From assembly GCA_944389895.1 (NCBI GenBank), contig CALXOA010000102.1, positions 1-35,990 of the forward strand: a stretch of DNA of 35,990 bases, given 5' to 3'. The notes under the pieces were generated by a model. The model was not told the origin of the DNA. It saw only the letters and a program-made list of their open reading frames with translations, and did no database searches. Shown in pieces: positions 1-8,489 of this stretch; within the stretch, counting starts at the first letter, position 1; every line of letters begins with the position of its first letter. This DNA is from an uncultured Victivallis sp. (lineage in GTDB: Bacteria; Verrucomicrobiota; Lentisphaeria; Victivallales; Victivallaceae). A program made the translations under genes and the position numbers.

Positions 1-68
1 AAAACCGCTTGCTTTCGACGATCATACAATTCTTTTGAATTGATTTTTCTTGCATCTCGAAGTTCCAT
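1..68 (-). CDS. IS630-family transposase, N-terminal fragment (runs off the left edge)
   Basis: Twenty-two codons are visible from ATG at 68-66, reading MELRDARKINSKELYDRR and then KQAV. The DARK(I/L)xxxELxxxRxxAV pattern is the usual start of IS630-family transposases, just ahead of their helix-turn-helix; this is recognised from knowledge of the family. The catalytic DDE domain lies outside the window. It is on the same strand as the C-terminal transposase fragment at 35898-35990, so the two are probably parts of two copies of one element. Confidence 0.7.
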   Translation of the reverse strand, partial: MELRDARKINSKELYDRRKQAV

Positions 69-106
69 ACTGGTAATATAGTACGTTTGAATAGATTCTA
101 CAAGTA
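1..106 (-). mobile_element. IS630-family element, 5' end, continues off the left edge
   Basis: In minus-strand sense the element begins with TA followed by CTTGTAG at 106-98, then a 29-base leader and the transposase start codon at 68-66. The same TACTTGTAG end is found at 35888-35896 next to a transposase C-terminus. IS630/Tc1-type elements insert at TA and duplicate it, which fits the TA at the boundary. Only about 104 bases of this copy are visible. Confidence 0.75.
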
Positions 107-460
107 TTTTTGTTGCCTATCTATAACCTAATGAACTTTCACAACCTACGACGTTTTGAGGCGATGGTGAACTGGCTGCAGGAGGGAATCAACTATAACT
201 GTGTTTACGCCAAAGGAAACATCCATTTTACGGGGTGTCTTTTGTTTTGCAAACCTAACCTTGCAAAGAATCTTAGAGCATTGTCACAAGATGAGCCGCA
301 TGTTGTGGAGAGTTGCGTTATTCTAAAATGGCAAATGATCACTGTTAGTTCATGATATAGTAGTTGAAATTAGATGCTTTTTTCATGATTTGCTGGTGGC
401 TTTCTTGTTTCTCCTTTTTGTTTGTGCTATAATTTACAGTAAAAGCAACAGGAAAGTACA
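105..460. other. Short stretch between the IS end and lacI; possible gene remnant
   Basis: No gene is recognised here. One + frame is open from the IS boundary to a stop at 353-355 (81 codons counted from a TTG at 110). It contains segments such as NLRRFEAMVNWLQEGINYN that look protein-like but match no family I know. Because it is open right up to the IS junction, it could be the 3' remnant of a gene cut by the insertion. It lacks a convincing start and ribosome binding site. The last 100 bases hold the lacI promoter. Confidence 0.25.
405..433 (+). promoter_or_regulatory. Sigma70-type promoter for the lacI-glycoside hydrolase operon
   Basis: A perfect -10 box TATAAT lies at 428-433 and is extended by TG at 425-426. 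A partial -35 box TTGTTT lies at 405-410 with a 17-base spacer. Transcription would start near 440, giving a leader of about 20 bases before the lacI start at 461. A ribosome binding site AGGA lies at 450-453. Confidence 0.7.
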
Positions 461-1555
461 ATGAATAAACCAGTGACTGTTCGTGATATCGCGGCTCAGG
501 CGGGGGTGTCGCTCGGTACGGTGAGTCGGGTGCTGAACAACGCCGCGAACATCGCTCCGAAACTCAAAGAACATACGCTCGCGGTGATCCGAGATAGCAA
601 TTATGTTCCATTGCGCCGTCCACGCCGGAATTCACGACGAAATTTGACAGAGGGCGGACGAATCGCTGTACTGTTCTGCGATATCTTTTCGGAGTGGAAT
701 GATTCTTATTTCGCTCGTTCCTATGCGCACGGTATCAGCGATGTTTGCACCGCTTATCGAGTTCGGACAGAATTTTTCACGCTTCAAGATTTCTGCGACG
801 AAGTTTTTTTCAAAAGACTTTCAAAATTCGACGGGATTCTGATCAAACATGTGTTTCTACCTGGTGATAAAAGGATTGAGCAAATCAATTTGTTAGCGGA
901 AACCATTCCTGTTGTCGGATTTGGTACTGATCTGTCCGCCTGCCGCTATCCGCAGGTTTTTCTGGACAACCATTCGGCAGGGGCGTTGGCGGCAGAGGAG
1001 GTGTTTCGTCGGGGGCATCATACTGTCGCTTTCATCAATCCGAATCCGGAAAATGCAATGTTACGGGGGCGCAGTGAAGGATTTCGCGAAGTTATGCAAC
1101 AGCGTAACTGTTGGGAGCCGGAGTTATTCTTCGATCGTAAACTTGCGACAATTCAGGCGCCGGATCCGGATCCAATTCCGCCGCTGCTTGAGAATACGCT
1201 GGAAAAAATCTTGGCCTTCCCGAAGAAAGTAACTGCAGTGATCGTTGCTAACGACTGGGGGTGTGTCGGCCTCTACCGCGCTTGTATTAAGCGAGGCATC
1301 CGGATTCCGGAAGAGTTGAGTGTTCTTGGATTCGACAATCAGATTTCGATTTGCGTCAGCTTGAATCCCGCGCTCTCCAGTATTCTAAATCCGGTGGAGG
1401 ACATTGGAAAAAGTGCGGCCATGGAACTGATCTCGCGGATCGATGCTAAAAAAAGGGGAATTACTGTGCCGCTTAATTCTCTGTTTTTTTCTGGAACTCT
1501 GATCGAACGAGATTCTCTTGTCGATATTACAGCCAACAATAAGGAGAACAAGTAA
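461..1555 (+). CDS. LacI-family transcriptional regulator
   Basis: This is a 364-residue DNA-binding repressor or activator of the LacI/GalR family. The N-terminal helix-turn-helix is clear at about residues 6-26 ([20 protein letters not shown]), with the usual hinge region after it. The rest has the periplasmic-binding-protein-like effector fold; segments such as [15 protein letters not shown] and the late [15 protein letters not shown]...[12 protein letters not shown] are typical of family members that sense sugars. The start is set by AGGA at 450-453 and by the promoter just upstream. The next gene follows within a few bases with its own AAGGAG, so the regulator probably controls the pseudopilin and two glycoside hydrolases downstream and also its own transcription. 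The inducer is not evident from sequence. Family assignment is secure; the regulon is inferred from position. Confidence 0.93.
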   Translation: MNKPVTVRDIAAQAGVSLGTVSRVLNNAANIAPKLKEHTLAVIRDSNYVPLRRPRRNSRRNLTEGGRIAVLFCDIFSEWNDSYFARSYAHGISDVCTAYRVRTEFFTLQDFCDEVFFKRLSKFDGILIKHVFLPGDKRIEQINLLAETIPVVGFGTDLSACRYPQVFLDNHSAGALAAEEVFRRGHHTVAFINPNPENAMLRGRSEGFREVMQQRNCWEPELFFDRKLATIQAPDPDPIPPLLENTLEKILAFPKKVTAVIVANDWGCVGLYRACIKRGIRIPEELSVLGFDNQISICVSLNPALSSILNPVEDIGKSAAMELISRIDAKKRGITVPLNSLFFSGTLIERDSLVDITANNKENK

Positions 1556-1556
1556 T

Positions 1557-2207
1557 ATGAAACAGTATTTTTTTACTCTAATAGAACTTCTCATTGTAAT
1601 TGCCATTATTGTTATTCTTGCCGCTATGTTACTGCCGGCATTGAATCGAGCGCGGGAACAGGCACATATCGTCAGCTGCCTTAACAATCTCAAACAACTC
1701 GGACTTGCTGCCAACCTCTACCTCCAAGATAACCGTGAAGTTTGGTTTCCACTTGGTGCTGCGAACACCATCGACCGCTGGCCGAACAAACTGGTGCCAT
1801 ATTGCGGAAAGAAGGTATTCAAGTGTCCATCGGACAAGAAAGACGGGGAAGTTTCCTACGGCTATAACAACTACTTTCGTTTGAAGACGAACATGAAAGA
1901 CAGTATTATTGATCCCCGTTTGCGCTCGCGGGTATTGGTTTTTGCGGATGGTGCTCCCCAGAAAACAACTGCGACTGACGGCTCGCTTCACGGCGGCTGG
2001 ATTAATGACATGAATCCCGGCTACGGTTTTTTTGACCTCGATACGAAAGAATCTCTCTCCGGACATCCCGCCAGATGGAATATTCTCTATGCCGACGGAC
2101 ACGCCGCTACCGTTACTCACGTCCAAAGCTTTCCTATAGAATTTCCAGAGGAATCATATGCTTGGCCTCTTTACATGAAACCCCGTTTTGGTTGGCCGTG
2201 GGATTGA
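1557..2207 (+). CDS. Type II pseudopilin with C-terminal H-x-DG motif (DUF1559-like)
   Basis: This is a 216-residue secreted or membrane-anchored pilin-like protein. The start ATG at 1557 is chosen because AAGGAG lies 10 bases upstream (1541-1546); an upstream in-frame ATG at 1518 lies inside lacI and would put charged residues ahead of the leader. The N-terminus [18 protein letters not shown] carries the prepilin motif with Glu at +5, but the residue before the cleavage point is Phe, not the classical Gly. The C-terminal [14 protein letters not shown] matches the H-x(n)-DG signature of the DUF1559 pseudopilins that are abundant in Planctomycetes and Lentisphaerae. It lies between lacI and two glycoside hydrolases, suggesting a role at the cell surface during glycan use. 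That role is inferred; no function is established for this protein type. Confidence 0.88.
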   Translation: MKQYFFTLIELLIVIAIIVILAAMLLPALNRAREQAHIVSCLNNLKQLGLAANLYLQDNREVWFPLGAANTIDRWPNKLVPYCGKKVFKCPSDKKDGEVSYGYNNYFRLKTNMKDSIIDPRLRSRVLVFADGAPQKTTATDGSLHGGWINDMNPGYGFFDLDTKESLSGHPARWNILYADGHAATVTHVQSFPIEFPEESYAWPLYMKPRFGWPWD

Positions 2208-2221
2208 GGAGGCCTGATAAC

Positions 2222-4234
2222 ATGATAAAAAAAATGCGTTTATTGCTACTACTACTTCTTCTTTGTTACACCCTGCCTGGTAGTGGTACTGAATACAGTT
2301 GGGAGTTCTCGCGTTCGGTCAATGGTCGTTCTGGTAATGGTGAATTGCCTCCTCTCCGTTCTGCCATGATCAAAGACGGCGTTCTGACCACGGGGGAAGG
2401 GCCGGTGCAGTTTCGGTTACCCACCGATCTTCCGGCGCTCGGAATGTTGCGAATCCGGTTCTGTCCGGTTTCCGTGCCGATGAAAGGTAAAGAGTACTGT
2501 CTCCTGGATGCGATGCAGAACGGGAATGGTATGCGTCTTTGGATTACTCGCGATGGGAACTTCGCCTGTGACTTCCGCGAAGGGTGGGAAAACTGCTTTT
2601 GGTGGACTATGCCCGCCGCCAAACTTAAGGTCGGAGAGTTGAATGATTTCATGATCAACTGGTCTGCCGATCAGCTTACGATCCAGCTTGACGGGGACTC
2701 CGTTTTTGTGAAGAAACAACCGACATTGCCGAAAAAATGGGGCAATCTTTTGACGTTGGGCGCGTTTTCCGACGGTAAGGCGGCTTTTTCGTTCAAAATC
2801 TCTTCGATCATGATTTCTGATCGGAAAATTATAACGGAGCCGACGACATACAAAACGTTTATCCGCCCGAAAGCGTGCAAGGTAAAACCAACCTTCGGCG
2901 TGTGCGTTCACACCCGCAATTCTCCTCGGGAACTCCCTACGGTGGCTGCAAGCGGAGTCAAGCGAATCCGCTTTCATTTCACTTGGAATGAGGCAGAACC
3001 AGAAAAGGGAACATTCAAATTACCGCGGAGCGCATTCGACTTTATGAAGGCGATTGATGAGTACGGGTTGCAGGTACTGATGATTCTCGCCTACGGTAAC
3101 AAACATTACAACGCTCCCGGAACCCCAAATGGTTTTGATGAACTCAAAGGACAAAATTCAGCTTTTTACGAAGGATTTGGTTGTTATGCTCGCTACATGG
3201 CCGAGACATTCGGTTCACGCGGTAGTGGACAGGTCAAAGAGTGGGAAATCTGGAACGAGGAAAACGGTGCCAAACCGGAAGAGTATGTCGCCGTCCTGCG
3301 TTCTGCTTACCGGAACATTCGGGAAGTCGATCCAGAAGCGAAAATTGTCTTCGGTGGAATTTCCCGTATGGATCACGTTTTTCTGGAGCGATGCTTTGAA
3401 CTTGGAGCGGGGGAGTTTGTTGATGCCGTAGCTCTCCATCCCTATCGTGAAGAAGTTCCGCCGGAATTCCCCTATCAGAGCGATCGCCGTTTCAACGGAG
3501 AAGCTGCCAATTACGGTGAAGAATTGCTGAAAATGCGTGAAATAGTGGATCGTCATTCACCGAGAGGAAAACGTATTCCGATCTGGATCACAGAATTCGG
3601 TTATTGGACGTTTGACGCGCAGTCGTCACTCAATCCGAAGACTTCCATCTCCCATGATGTTCAGGCGAAGTATCTGCTCCGTTCAATAATTCAGAATCTT
3701 GCACTCGGCGTTGACAACTACTACATCTACCGTGCCGTAGACAGCACATTCTTCGGCCTTACTTACGGGCCGAACTATCTGCCGCGGTCCGGATACTTCG
3801 CGCTTCAGCACTTGAATCGATTGTTTCCGCCGGGCAGCGAGTTCAGCGTTCTCGACACAGAGGTCAAAACCTTCGTGAACGACCAAGACCTCAAATTATT
3901 AAACAAACTTTATGGTGGTTTCGATCCCCACACCTATCTCTTCGGTAAAGCCGATGGTAATCTTTATCTTGTACTCTGGAATGGCGGTAAAGCTGGCGAT
4001 CGCTTGATTGATCTACCTGTCGCTGACATGGAACTCCCACTGGAACTCGAACCGGGGCCGGTCAGCGTGTACGATCTCTTCCTTGGTTCCGATCTCGCTT
4101 GGTACTCTTCAGATCCGGTTAGAGTTTACGTGGATAGTGGTGATGGTGTAAGCCGTATCAAAGGTGTCAAGTTCTGTGACACACCGGTGGTGCTGGAGTT
4201 GAAACCGGCGAAACCGAATGGTAAGAAAAAATGA
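2222..4234 (+). CDS. Secreted clan-A glycoside hydrolase (GH39/GH5-like)
   Basis: This is a 670-residue exported enzyme predicted to cleave a beta-linked glycoside. The ATG at 2222 is preceded by GAGGAGG at 2206-2212 and gives a strong signal peptide (MIKKMRLLLLLLLLCYTLPGSG). Residues about 25-225 look like a concanavalin-type beta-sandwich, and a TIM barrel follows from about 240. The barrel carries EIWNEEN with the likely acid/base Glu346 and WITEFGYW with the likely nucleophile Glu458, the arrangement of retaining clan GH-A enzymes. VDAVALHPY is also typical of the GH39/GH5 type. A C-terminal beta domain ends the protein. The stop overlaps the next start as ATGA (4231-4234). The exact family and substrate cannot be set from sequence alone. 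Confidence 0.85.
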   Translation: MIKKMRLLLLLLLLCYTLPGSGTEYSWEFSRSVNGRSGNGELPPLRSAMIKDGVLTTGEGPVQFRLPTDLPALGMLRIRFCPVSVPMKGKEYCLLDAMQNGNGMRLWITRDGNFACDFREGWENCFWWTMPAAKLKVGELNDFMINWSADQLTIQLDGDSVFVKKQPTLPKKWGNLLTLGAFSDGKAAFSFKISSIMISDRKIITEPTTYKTFIRPKACKVKPTFGVCVHTRNSPRELPTVAASGVKRIRFHFTWNEAEPEKGTFKLPRSAFDFMKAIDEYGLQVLMILAYGNKHYNAPGTPNGFDELKGQNSAFYEGFGCYARYMAETFGSRGSGQVKEWEIWNEENGAKPEEYVAVLRSAYRNIREVDPEAKIVFGGISRMDHVFLERCFELGAGEFVDAVALHPYREEVPPEFPYQSDRRFNGEAANYGEELLKMREIVDRHSPRGKRIPIWITEFGYWTFDAQSSLNPKTSISHDVQAKYLLRSIIQNLALGVDNYYIYRAVDSTFFGLTYGPNYLPRSGYFALQHLNRLFPPGSEFSVLDTEVKTFVNDQDLKLLNKLYGGFDPHTYLFGKADGNLYLVLWNGGKAGDRLIDLPVADMELPLELEPGPVSVYDLFLGSDLAWYSSDPVRVYVDSGDGVSRIKGVKFCDTPVVLELKPAKPNGKKK

Positions 4235-6159
4235 CAACGATCCACTGGAATGATGACTCTTTCTGGCAATTGAAATTGACAAATGAAGAGCTCTCCGAGT
4301 ATTACCGAATCGTGCTCGGTAACGGGCTGGTTGGTACTGCTATCGACCGTTTGATCATAGCTGACTGGACTCAGCCGGTACTTCCAACCTATTCCCGGCT
4401 CGGATATGATGGCGGACAGATTGTTCTCCTCCCCGCATGGAATCATGTGGATCTCACAGTCGGAGGTATTGTTTACGCATGGGAAAACGGTGTTCACGAC
4501 GTAACTCAGATTCTGGATCTACGGACCGGGGTTGCCACGCTCTCCGACTGCTGGGAATACATTCCCGGTAAAAAACTGCACCTTGAAATTCGCCTCTTTC
4601 TGCCCCGGCAGCAGCCGATGGCAGCCCGATTGTCGTTACATATCCACAATTTTGATAAGGAACTCATCCACTTCAAATTCGGGTTGCGTGTCGAAAGTGC
4701 CCGGCTGTTTCTCCGCATGAATTTCATAAATTGTGGAAAAAACTGTATAGCTGGAGATTATCGTGGAAATAAAGAAGGCACTCCGATTGAGCAGGCTCTT
4801 GCCTGGCAATTTTCGGGTGGAGAAACCACTGTCGCTATTTCTTTGAACCAGATTGATGCAGAAAGTTCCGAACCGGAAACTGAATTACAGCTGGTTCACG
4901 CGTTGTCGTTTCCTGACAGTACTTATCCGGATAGGTGTAGAGCCGCAGATATTGCGCAAGCTTTGCTTACCCAACCAGAAGATAAAACCCTGACGGAAAA
5001 TGCCGGGCGATGGCGTAAATTGTGGGCGGATGCCTTACTTTTTGCTGACGGAGGCCCGGGATTCATGCGGGACCTAGTCATTTGGCAGTATTTTCTGCTG
5101 GGTAACCTGAGTGAATTTCCCTGCGTCACCGGCGCACTTGGCGTCTGGGGGGCTGCATGGGGAGGGCGGCAATTTTGGGACGCTGATTTTTGGCTCTTCC
5201 GCGCTACGTTGCTACTGTGGCCTGATTTGGCGAGGAGTATTCCGGAATGGAGGGGACAAACTATAATTCCGGCAAGAAAAAATGCCGCCGGATCGGGTTA
5301 TCGTGGTATTTGGTTCCCTTGGCAGGCTGACGGCAAAGGACGTTGTTGTACTCCTTCCGGTTATATCAAGGAGGTTCACCTCAACATCTGGGTGGCATTG
5401 GCAGCATGGGCTGCCTTCCGGCAGAACGGGGCAGATACTTTCCTTCACCAGGTGACCTGGCCAATTCTATCTGGAATTGCGGAGTTTTTTTGCTCACGGG
5501 CAACGAAAGAAAAAGATGGACTGTTTCACATCCGGCAGGTGGTTGGGCCAAACGAGGCAGTCGAAGAGCTTCAGCATACACTGGTTGATGACAATATGCT
5601 GACCAATTACGGCGTACGTAAGGTATTGGAATTGGCGATCTCCTGCGCTGACAGGAGCAATGAACCGGTTCCCTCTGAGTGGTTGGAGGTATATGAAAAA
5701 ATTTTCCTGCTCGAACCTTCGACAACTGGGGTAATTCCGGAACATTCGAATTATTGCGGAGAAGGAATCAAGCAAGCTGACTTGATTCTCATATTTTATC
5801 CGTTGGAGTATCCCGCGTCTGCTGATACTGTTTGCAGGAATGTCCACTATTATTCAGAACGTTTTTTGACTTACGGCCCGATGATGAGTACAGCAATATC
5901 TGCTTTACTTCTAATGCGGGAGGGGAAGAAAATGGAAGGACTGAACATCTTGAAAGAACAATCTGAACCCTTCCTGCGTGGTCCACATCGATTGATTTGC
6001 GAATGTCGCAGCTCAGACAATCGGAATATTTTCTTTCTCGCTGGAGCCGGTGGGGTTCTCCAAGCGTTACTTTACGGCTATTTTGAGGCCGACATCAATC
6101 ATACTGCTTCTATTCCGCAGGTGAAGAATCTCTGTCCGGATTTCCCTGGATGGAAGTAG
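4231..6159 (+). CDS. GH65-like glycosidase or disaccharide phosphorylase
   Basis: This is a 642-residue enzyme with no signal peptide, so probably cytoplasmic. An N-terminal beta-sandwich is followed by an (alpha/alpha)6 barrel. FWDADFW at residues 315-321 corresponds to the FWD(T/A)E substrate motif of GH65. VVGPNEAVEELQHTLVDDNMLTNYGV matches the GPDE...VDNNAYTN region, with Glu442 at the place of the general acid. GH65 contains maltose, trehalose and kojibiose phosphorylases and the glucosyl-hydroxylysine glucosidases, so either phosphorolysis or hydrolysis is possible. It overlaps the upstream glycoside hydrolase by four bases, so it probably processes the released saccharide after import. 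Divergence from the textbook GPDE motif makes a new subgroup possible. Confidence 0.75.
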   Translation: MTTIHWNDDSFWQLKLTNEELSEYYRIVLGNGLVGTAIDRLIIADWTQPVLPTYSRLGYDGGQIVLLPAWNHVDLTVGGIVYAWENGVHDVTQILDLRTGVATLSDCWEYIPGKKLHLEIRLFLPRQQPMAARLSLHIHNFDKELIHFKFGLRVESARLFLRMNFINCGKNCIAGDYRGNKEGTPIEQALAWQFSGGETTVAISLNQIDAESSEPETELQLVHALSFPDSTYPDRCRAADIAQALLTQPEDKTLTENAGRWRKLWADALLFADGGPGFMRDLVIWQYFLLGNLSEFPCVTGALGVWGAAWGGRQFWDADFWLFRATLLLWPDLARSIPEWRGQTIIPARKNAAGSGYRGIWFPWQADGKGRCCTPSGYIKEVHLNIWVALAAWAAFRQNGADTFLHQVTWPILSGIAEFFCSRATKEKDGLFHIRQVVGPNEAVEELQHTLVDDNMLTNYGVRKVLELAISCADRSNEPVPSEWLEVYEKIFLLEPSTTGVIPEHSNYCGEGIKQADLILIFYPLEYPASADTVCRNVHYYSERFLTYGPMMSTAISALLLMREGKKMEGLNILKEQSEPFLRGPHRLICECRSSDNRNIFFLAGAGGVLQALLYGYFEADINHTASIPQVKNLCPDFPGWK

Positions 6160-6830
6160 CCGCATCCCCCTCCGCATGGGGGCACAGGGAGCCAGATGAG
6201 CCATCTTTCTGCACAGCCATCCAATAGAGAAGTGAAGAGTTGGAGATGGATCACGATGTAACTAATGTTTTGAGGAACAAAAGATAAAGATACGTTATAA
6301 AGCGTTAAAAAAACAAAATAACAGCGCCATCGTAAATTTGTAAGTGAATGCTTCGAAAATGCCAATGTATTTGGAAGTATCAAACAATCTCAGACATTCA
6401 GCCCAACGAACCATTATCTATATTGATTTCAGCCATCAATTGATCAACGTTATCAGCCTTGAATGATCTTTGGGATGCTTTATAAAAACACCGCAGGTAT
6501 CTGAATAAAATCTGTGGGCACACACTACCAAGCTGGAATGGCTGTCTCCACCAACCGGGATTGAGATACAGGAATAGTAGAGAAATCGTTTAGGGAAATT
6601 GTTGGTTATTTGAATACAATAAACCGAATCCAAAATACAGGGACGGCAATGTAGCACATTATCAAGGCACGATTCATGTGGTCTATCCGATAACGATCCA
6701 ATTGATTGTTATCCGTATTATGGACGAGAAAACTCCGTAGTAGGAAAGTTGTTGCCAAAATACATTTTCGCTTGGATTTTCACTCATTTCTTCCGTAGTT
6801 TGTTCGTTGTAAAAACGGTCAGCACACACG

Positions 6831-6857
6831 GTCCAAAGAAGTTCAGGTTCTTTGGAC
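6831..6857. repeat. Perfect 10-base inverted repeat with 7-base loop
   Basis: GTCCAAAGAA (6831-6840) and TTCTTTGGAC (6848-6857) are exact reverse complements. It is the first of three hairpins within 160 bases of otherwise gene-free DNA. There is no T-run after it, so it does not look like a terminator. Confidence 0.6.
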
Positions 6858-6895
6858 GGAGACTAAGGATGGTGAAACGGTTTTGTTTGATGTGG

Positions 6896-6917
6896 GGACT
6901 TGCAGATGACCAAGTCC
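6896..6917. repeat. Perfect 7-base inverted repeat with 8-base loop
   Basis: GGACTTG (6896-6902) pairs exactly with CAAGTCC (6911-6917). It lies 38 bases after the 6831-6857 repeat, in the same gene-free region. Confidence 0.5.
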
Positions 6918-6968
6918 ACGTGAGAACAACTCCTCCAAAGTAATATCAACTTAAAGGTGTAATGTATA

Positions 6969-6987
6969 CCACCGTCTAAGCCGGTGG
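6969..6987 (-). terminator. Hairpin just downstream of the FAD oxidoreductase gene
   Basis: CCACCG (6969-6974) and CGGTGG (6982-6987) form a 6-base stem with a 7-base loop, 12 bases after the stop of the minus-strand oxidoreductase gene. It could end that transcript, but only a weak TATACATT follows instead of a T-run. It may instead be the end hairpin of a decayed mobile element together with the two repeats to its left. Confidence 0.35.
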
Positions 6988-6999
6988 ATTTGATTCTCC

Positions 7000-8373
7000 T
7001 TACGGTTTCATCGCGAAGCAAGATGAGTTTTGTTGGTTCTGATATCGGATATCGTCTTCCGTCAGAATACCTCCTCGCTCTCTCAGGATGGAAGTCAGTT
7101 TGGGGATGGAAACATTTCGCGGCGTGACGCCGTTCTGCCAGGAGAGCGCCGCCGCTGCACCGGCCGCTTCCCCCATGAGACTGCATTGCGCCATGATCCG
7201 TAAGCTCCCCAGCGCCTGATGAGTTGCACTGACGCACCGTCCGGCAACCAGAAGATTTTCAACCTTCAGCGGTACCAGAATCCGGTATGGAATCTGATAG
7301 TGCCATCCTGTCGGTGGGTGGATGACCCGGGAATCCATGCCCGCACCGGAACAATTGTGTATGTCTATGAAAAAGCTGCCGTAGCCGATGGAATCCGGAT
7401 ATTGCTCCTGAGCGAGCATTTCCGGGACTGTCAAGGTATATTCTCCGCAGATCCGACGGCTTTCCCTCGCTCCGATTGTACTGGGGGTGAAGATCATGTA
7501 ACAGTTCTCCATTCCCGGGATGTATTTGCGGAAGACCTCAATGGATTCGTAGGCCTGCCGCCGGGCTTCCATGGTTGCCGTGGTCAGATCTTCCGCTTTG
7601 CAGGCGTCGACAAAATTGACATGGGTGAAGTTGACGCTGATGTAGTTGGGTAATTTCGAGTTGTGCCACCAGCCCATCAGGGTTTTCTGAAACGGACGCA
7701 TGTCTCCGGCCTTCTGGGCCTCTTCCCAGACGTCTGCCAATGCCCAGGAAGAGTGTTTCGGATCTCCCCAGAAGGCGGCGAGCCGATCGTAATTCACTCC
7801 GCCGATGGTGAACATCAACGTCATCGGCTGGCATTGGCCGTCTGCGTTCCCCTGCTGAAATGGACAACCCGCCCTGGCTGCCACGTCTCCATCGCCGGTA
7901 CAGTCGATCACGCGGGCGGCGCGGTAAGCGCTCCGGCCGCTCTTATTCTGCAGGATCACTCCACAGACCCGGTTGTCTTCCAGCAGGACGTCGGAGAAGA
8001 AAGTGTAATAAAGGACGGAGATTCCGTTTTCCCGGATCATTGTGTCCAGGACAAGTTTCATGCCTTCAATATCAAAGTCGAGATGGCTGGCGGGCCGGTC
8101 GGCGAAGCCGGCCTCGTGGACCCGGTTGACGGTTTCCCAGGTAATTCCGCCGACGATGCGTTCCCGGGTTTCCCATGAGGTGAAAATGGAATAGTGGGCA
8201 TGACCGCCCGCAGTTGCCACTCCGCCCAGACAATTGAATTGTTCCACTAGCAGTGTTCTGGCGTTCAGGCGTGCTGCGCTCAATGCCGCGGAGACACCGG
8301 CGGGACCTCCGCCGACAACGATGACGTCGTACTCGCCTTTGACTTCAATCTTTTCCTGTCGTATGATTTCCAT
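7000..8373 (-). CDS. FAD-dependent oxidoreductase
   Basis: This is a 457-residue flavoprotein. YDVIVVGGGPAGVSAALSAA puts the FAD-binding Rossmann GxGxxG at residues 21-26. LVEQFNCLGGVATAGG and the later VIDCTGDGDVAARAGCPF are hallmarks of the FAD-dependent oxidoreductase family PF12831, common in PVC bacteria beside glycan-use genes. The C-terminal NLLVAGRCVSATHQALGSLRIMAQCSLMG closes the FAD site. I chose ATG 8373 over the in-frame TTG at 8379 because GGGAG directly abuts the TTG but lies 6 bases before the ATG. The gene is transcribed divergently from an AraC-type regulator only 116 bases away, so it is probably that regulator's target. The substrate is unknown. Confidence 0.88.
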   Translation of the reverse strand: MEIIRQEKIEVKGEYDVIVVGGGPAGVSAALSAARLNARTLLVEQFNCLGGVATAGGHAHYSIFTSWETRERIVGGITWETVNRVHEAGFADRPASHLDFDIEGMKLVLDTMIRENGISVLYYTFFSDVLLEDNRVCGVILQNKSGRSAYRAARVIDCTGDGDVAARAGCPFQQGNADGQCQPMTLMFTIGGVNYDRLAAFWGDPKHSSWALADVWEEAQKAGDMRPFQKTLMGWWHNSKLPNYISVNFTHVNFVDACKAEDLTTATMEARRQAYESIEVFRKYIPGMENCYMIFTPSTIGARESRRICGEYTLTVPEMLAQEQYPDSIGYGSFFIDIHNCSGAGMDSRVIHPPTGWHYQIPYRILVPLKVENLLVAGRCVSATHQALGSLRIMAQCSLMGEAAGAAAALSWQNGVTPRNVSIPKLTSILRERGGILTEDDIRYQNQQNSSCFAMKP

Positions 8374-8424
8374 GATCAACTCCCTTTTGTGTGATGGAAT
8401 GGAAACTTCTGATAAAATAACAGT

Positions 8425-8438
8425 TTTTATGGATAAAA
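8425..8438. promoter_or_regulatory. Palindrome in the divergent control region
   Basis: TTTTAT-GG-ATAAAA is a perfect 14-base palindrome midway between the oxidoreductase and araC starts, a plausible protein-binding site. No protein can be assigned to it. Confidence 0.35.
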
Positions 8439-8446
8439 CCTTGAAA

Positions 8447-8480
8447 ATTTCTGTAGAATAACTTAAATTTTTACAGAAAT
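8447..8480 (+). promoter_or_regulatory. 9-base inverted repeat abutting the araC ribosome binding site
   Basis: ATTTCTGTA (8447-8455) and TACAGAAAT (8472-8480) are perfect inverted repeats separated by 16 bases. The right arm ends exactly where the Shine-Dalgarno GGAGG (8481-8485) begins. As DNA it could be an operator for autoregulation; as RNA it would form a hairpin touching the ribosome binding site. Confidence 0.5.
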
Positions 8481-8489
8481 GGAGGTGTT

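Larger units (their letters stand above)
6160..6999. other. 840-base gene-free, AT-rich region rich in inverted repeats
   Basis: No frame on either strand gives a recognisable protein. One + frame shows short sense-like islands (for example GTHYQAGMAVSTNRD near 6500 and WTETKDGETVLFDVG near 6860) broken by stops, as in a decayed gene, but I cannot name its family. The region has a small hairpin just after the GH65 stop (CCCCC/GGGGG, 6166-6182), a 6-base repeat GATAAC/GTTATC at 6689-6713, and a cluster of stronger hairpins at 6831-6987 described separately. Its base composition is clearly poorer in G+C than the cobalamin operon. Confidence 0.5.

Noticed and set aside
6160..6660. Small open frames on both strands of the AT-rich region
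   Set aside because: No ribosome binding sites, no family motifs, and frames interrupted by stops; at best remnants.
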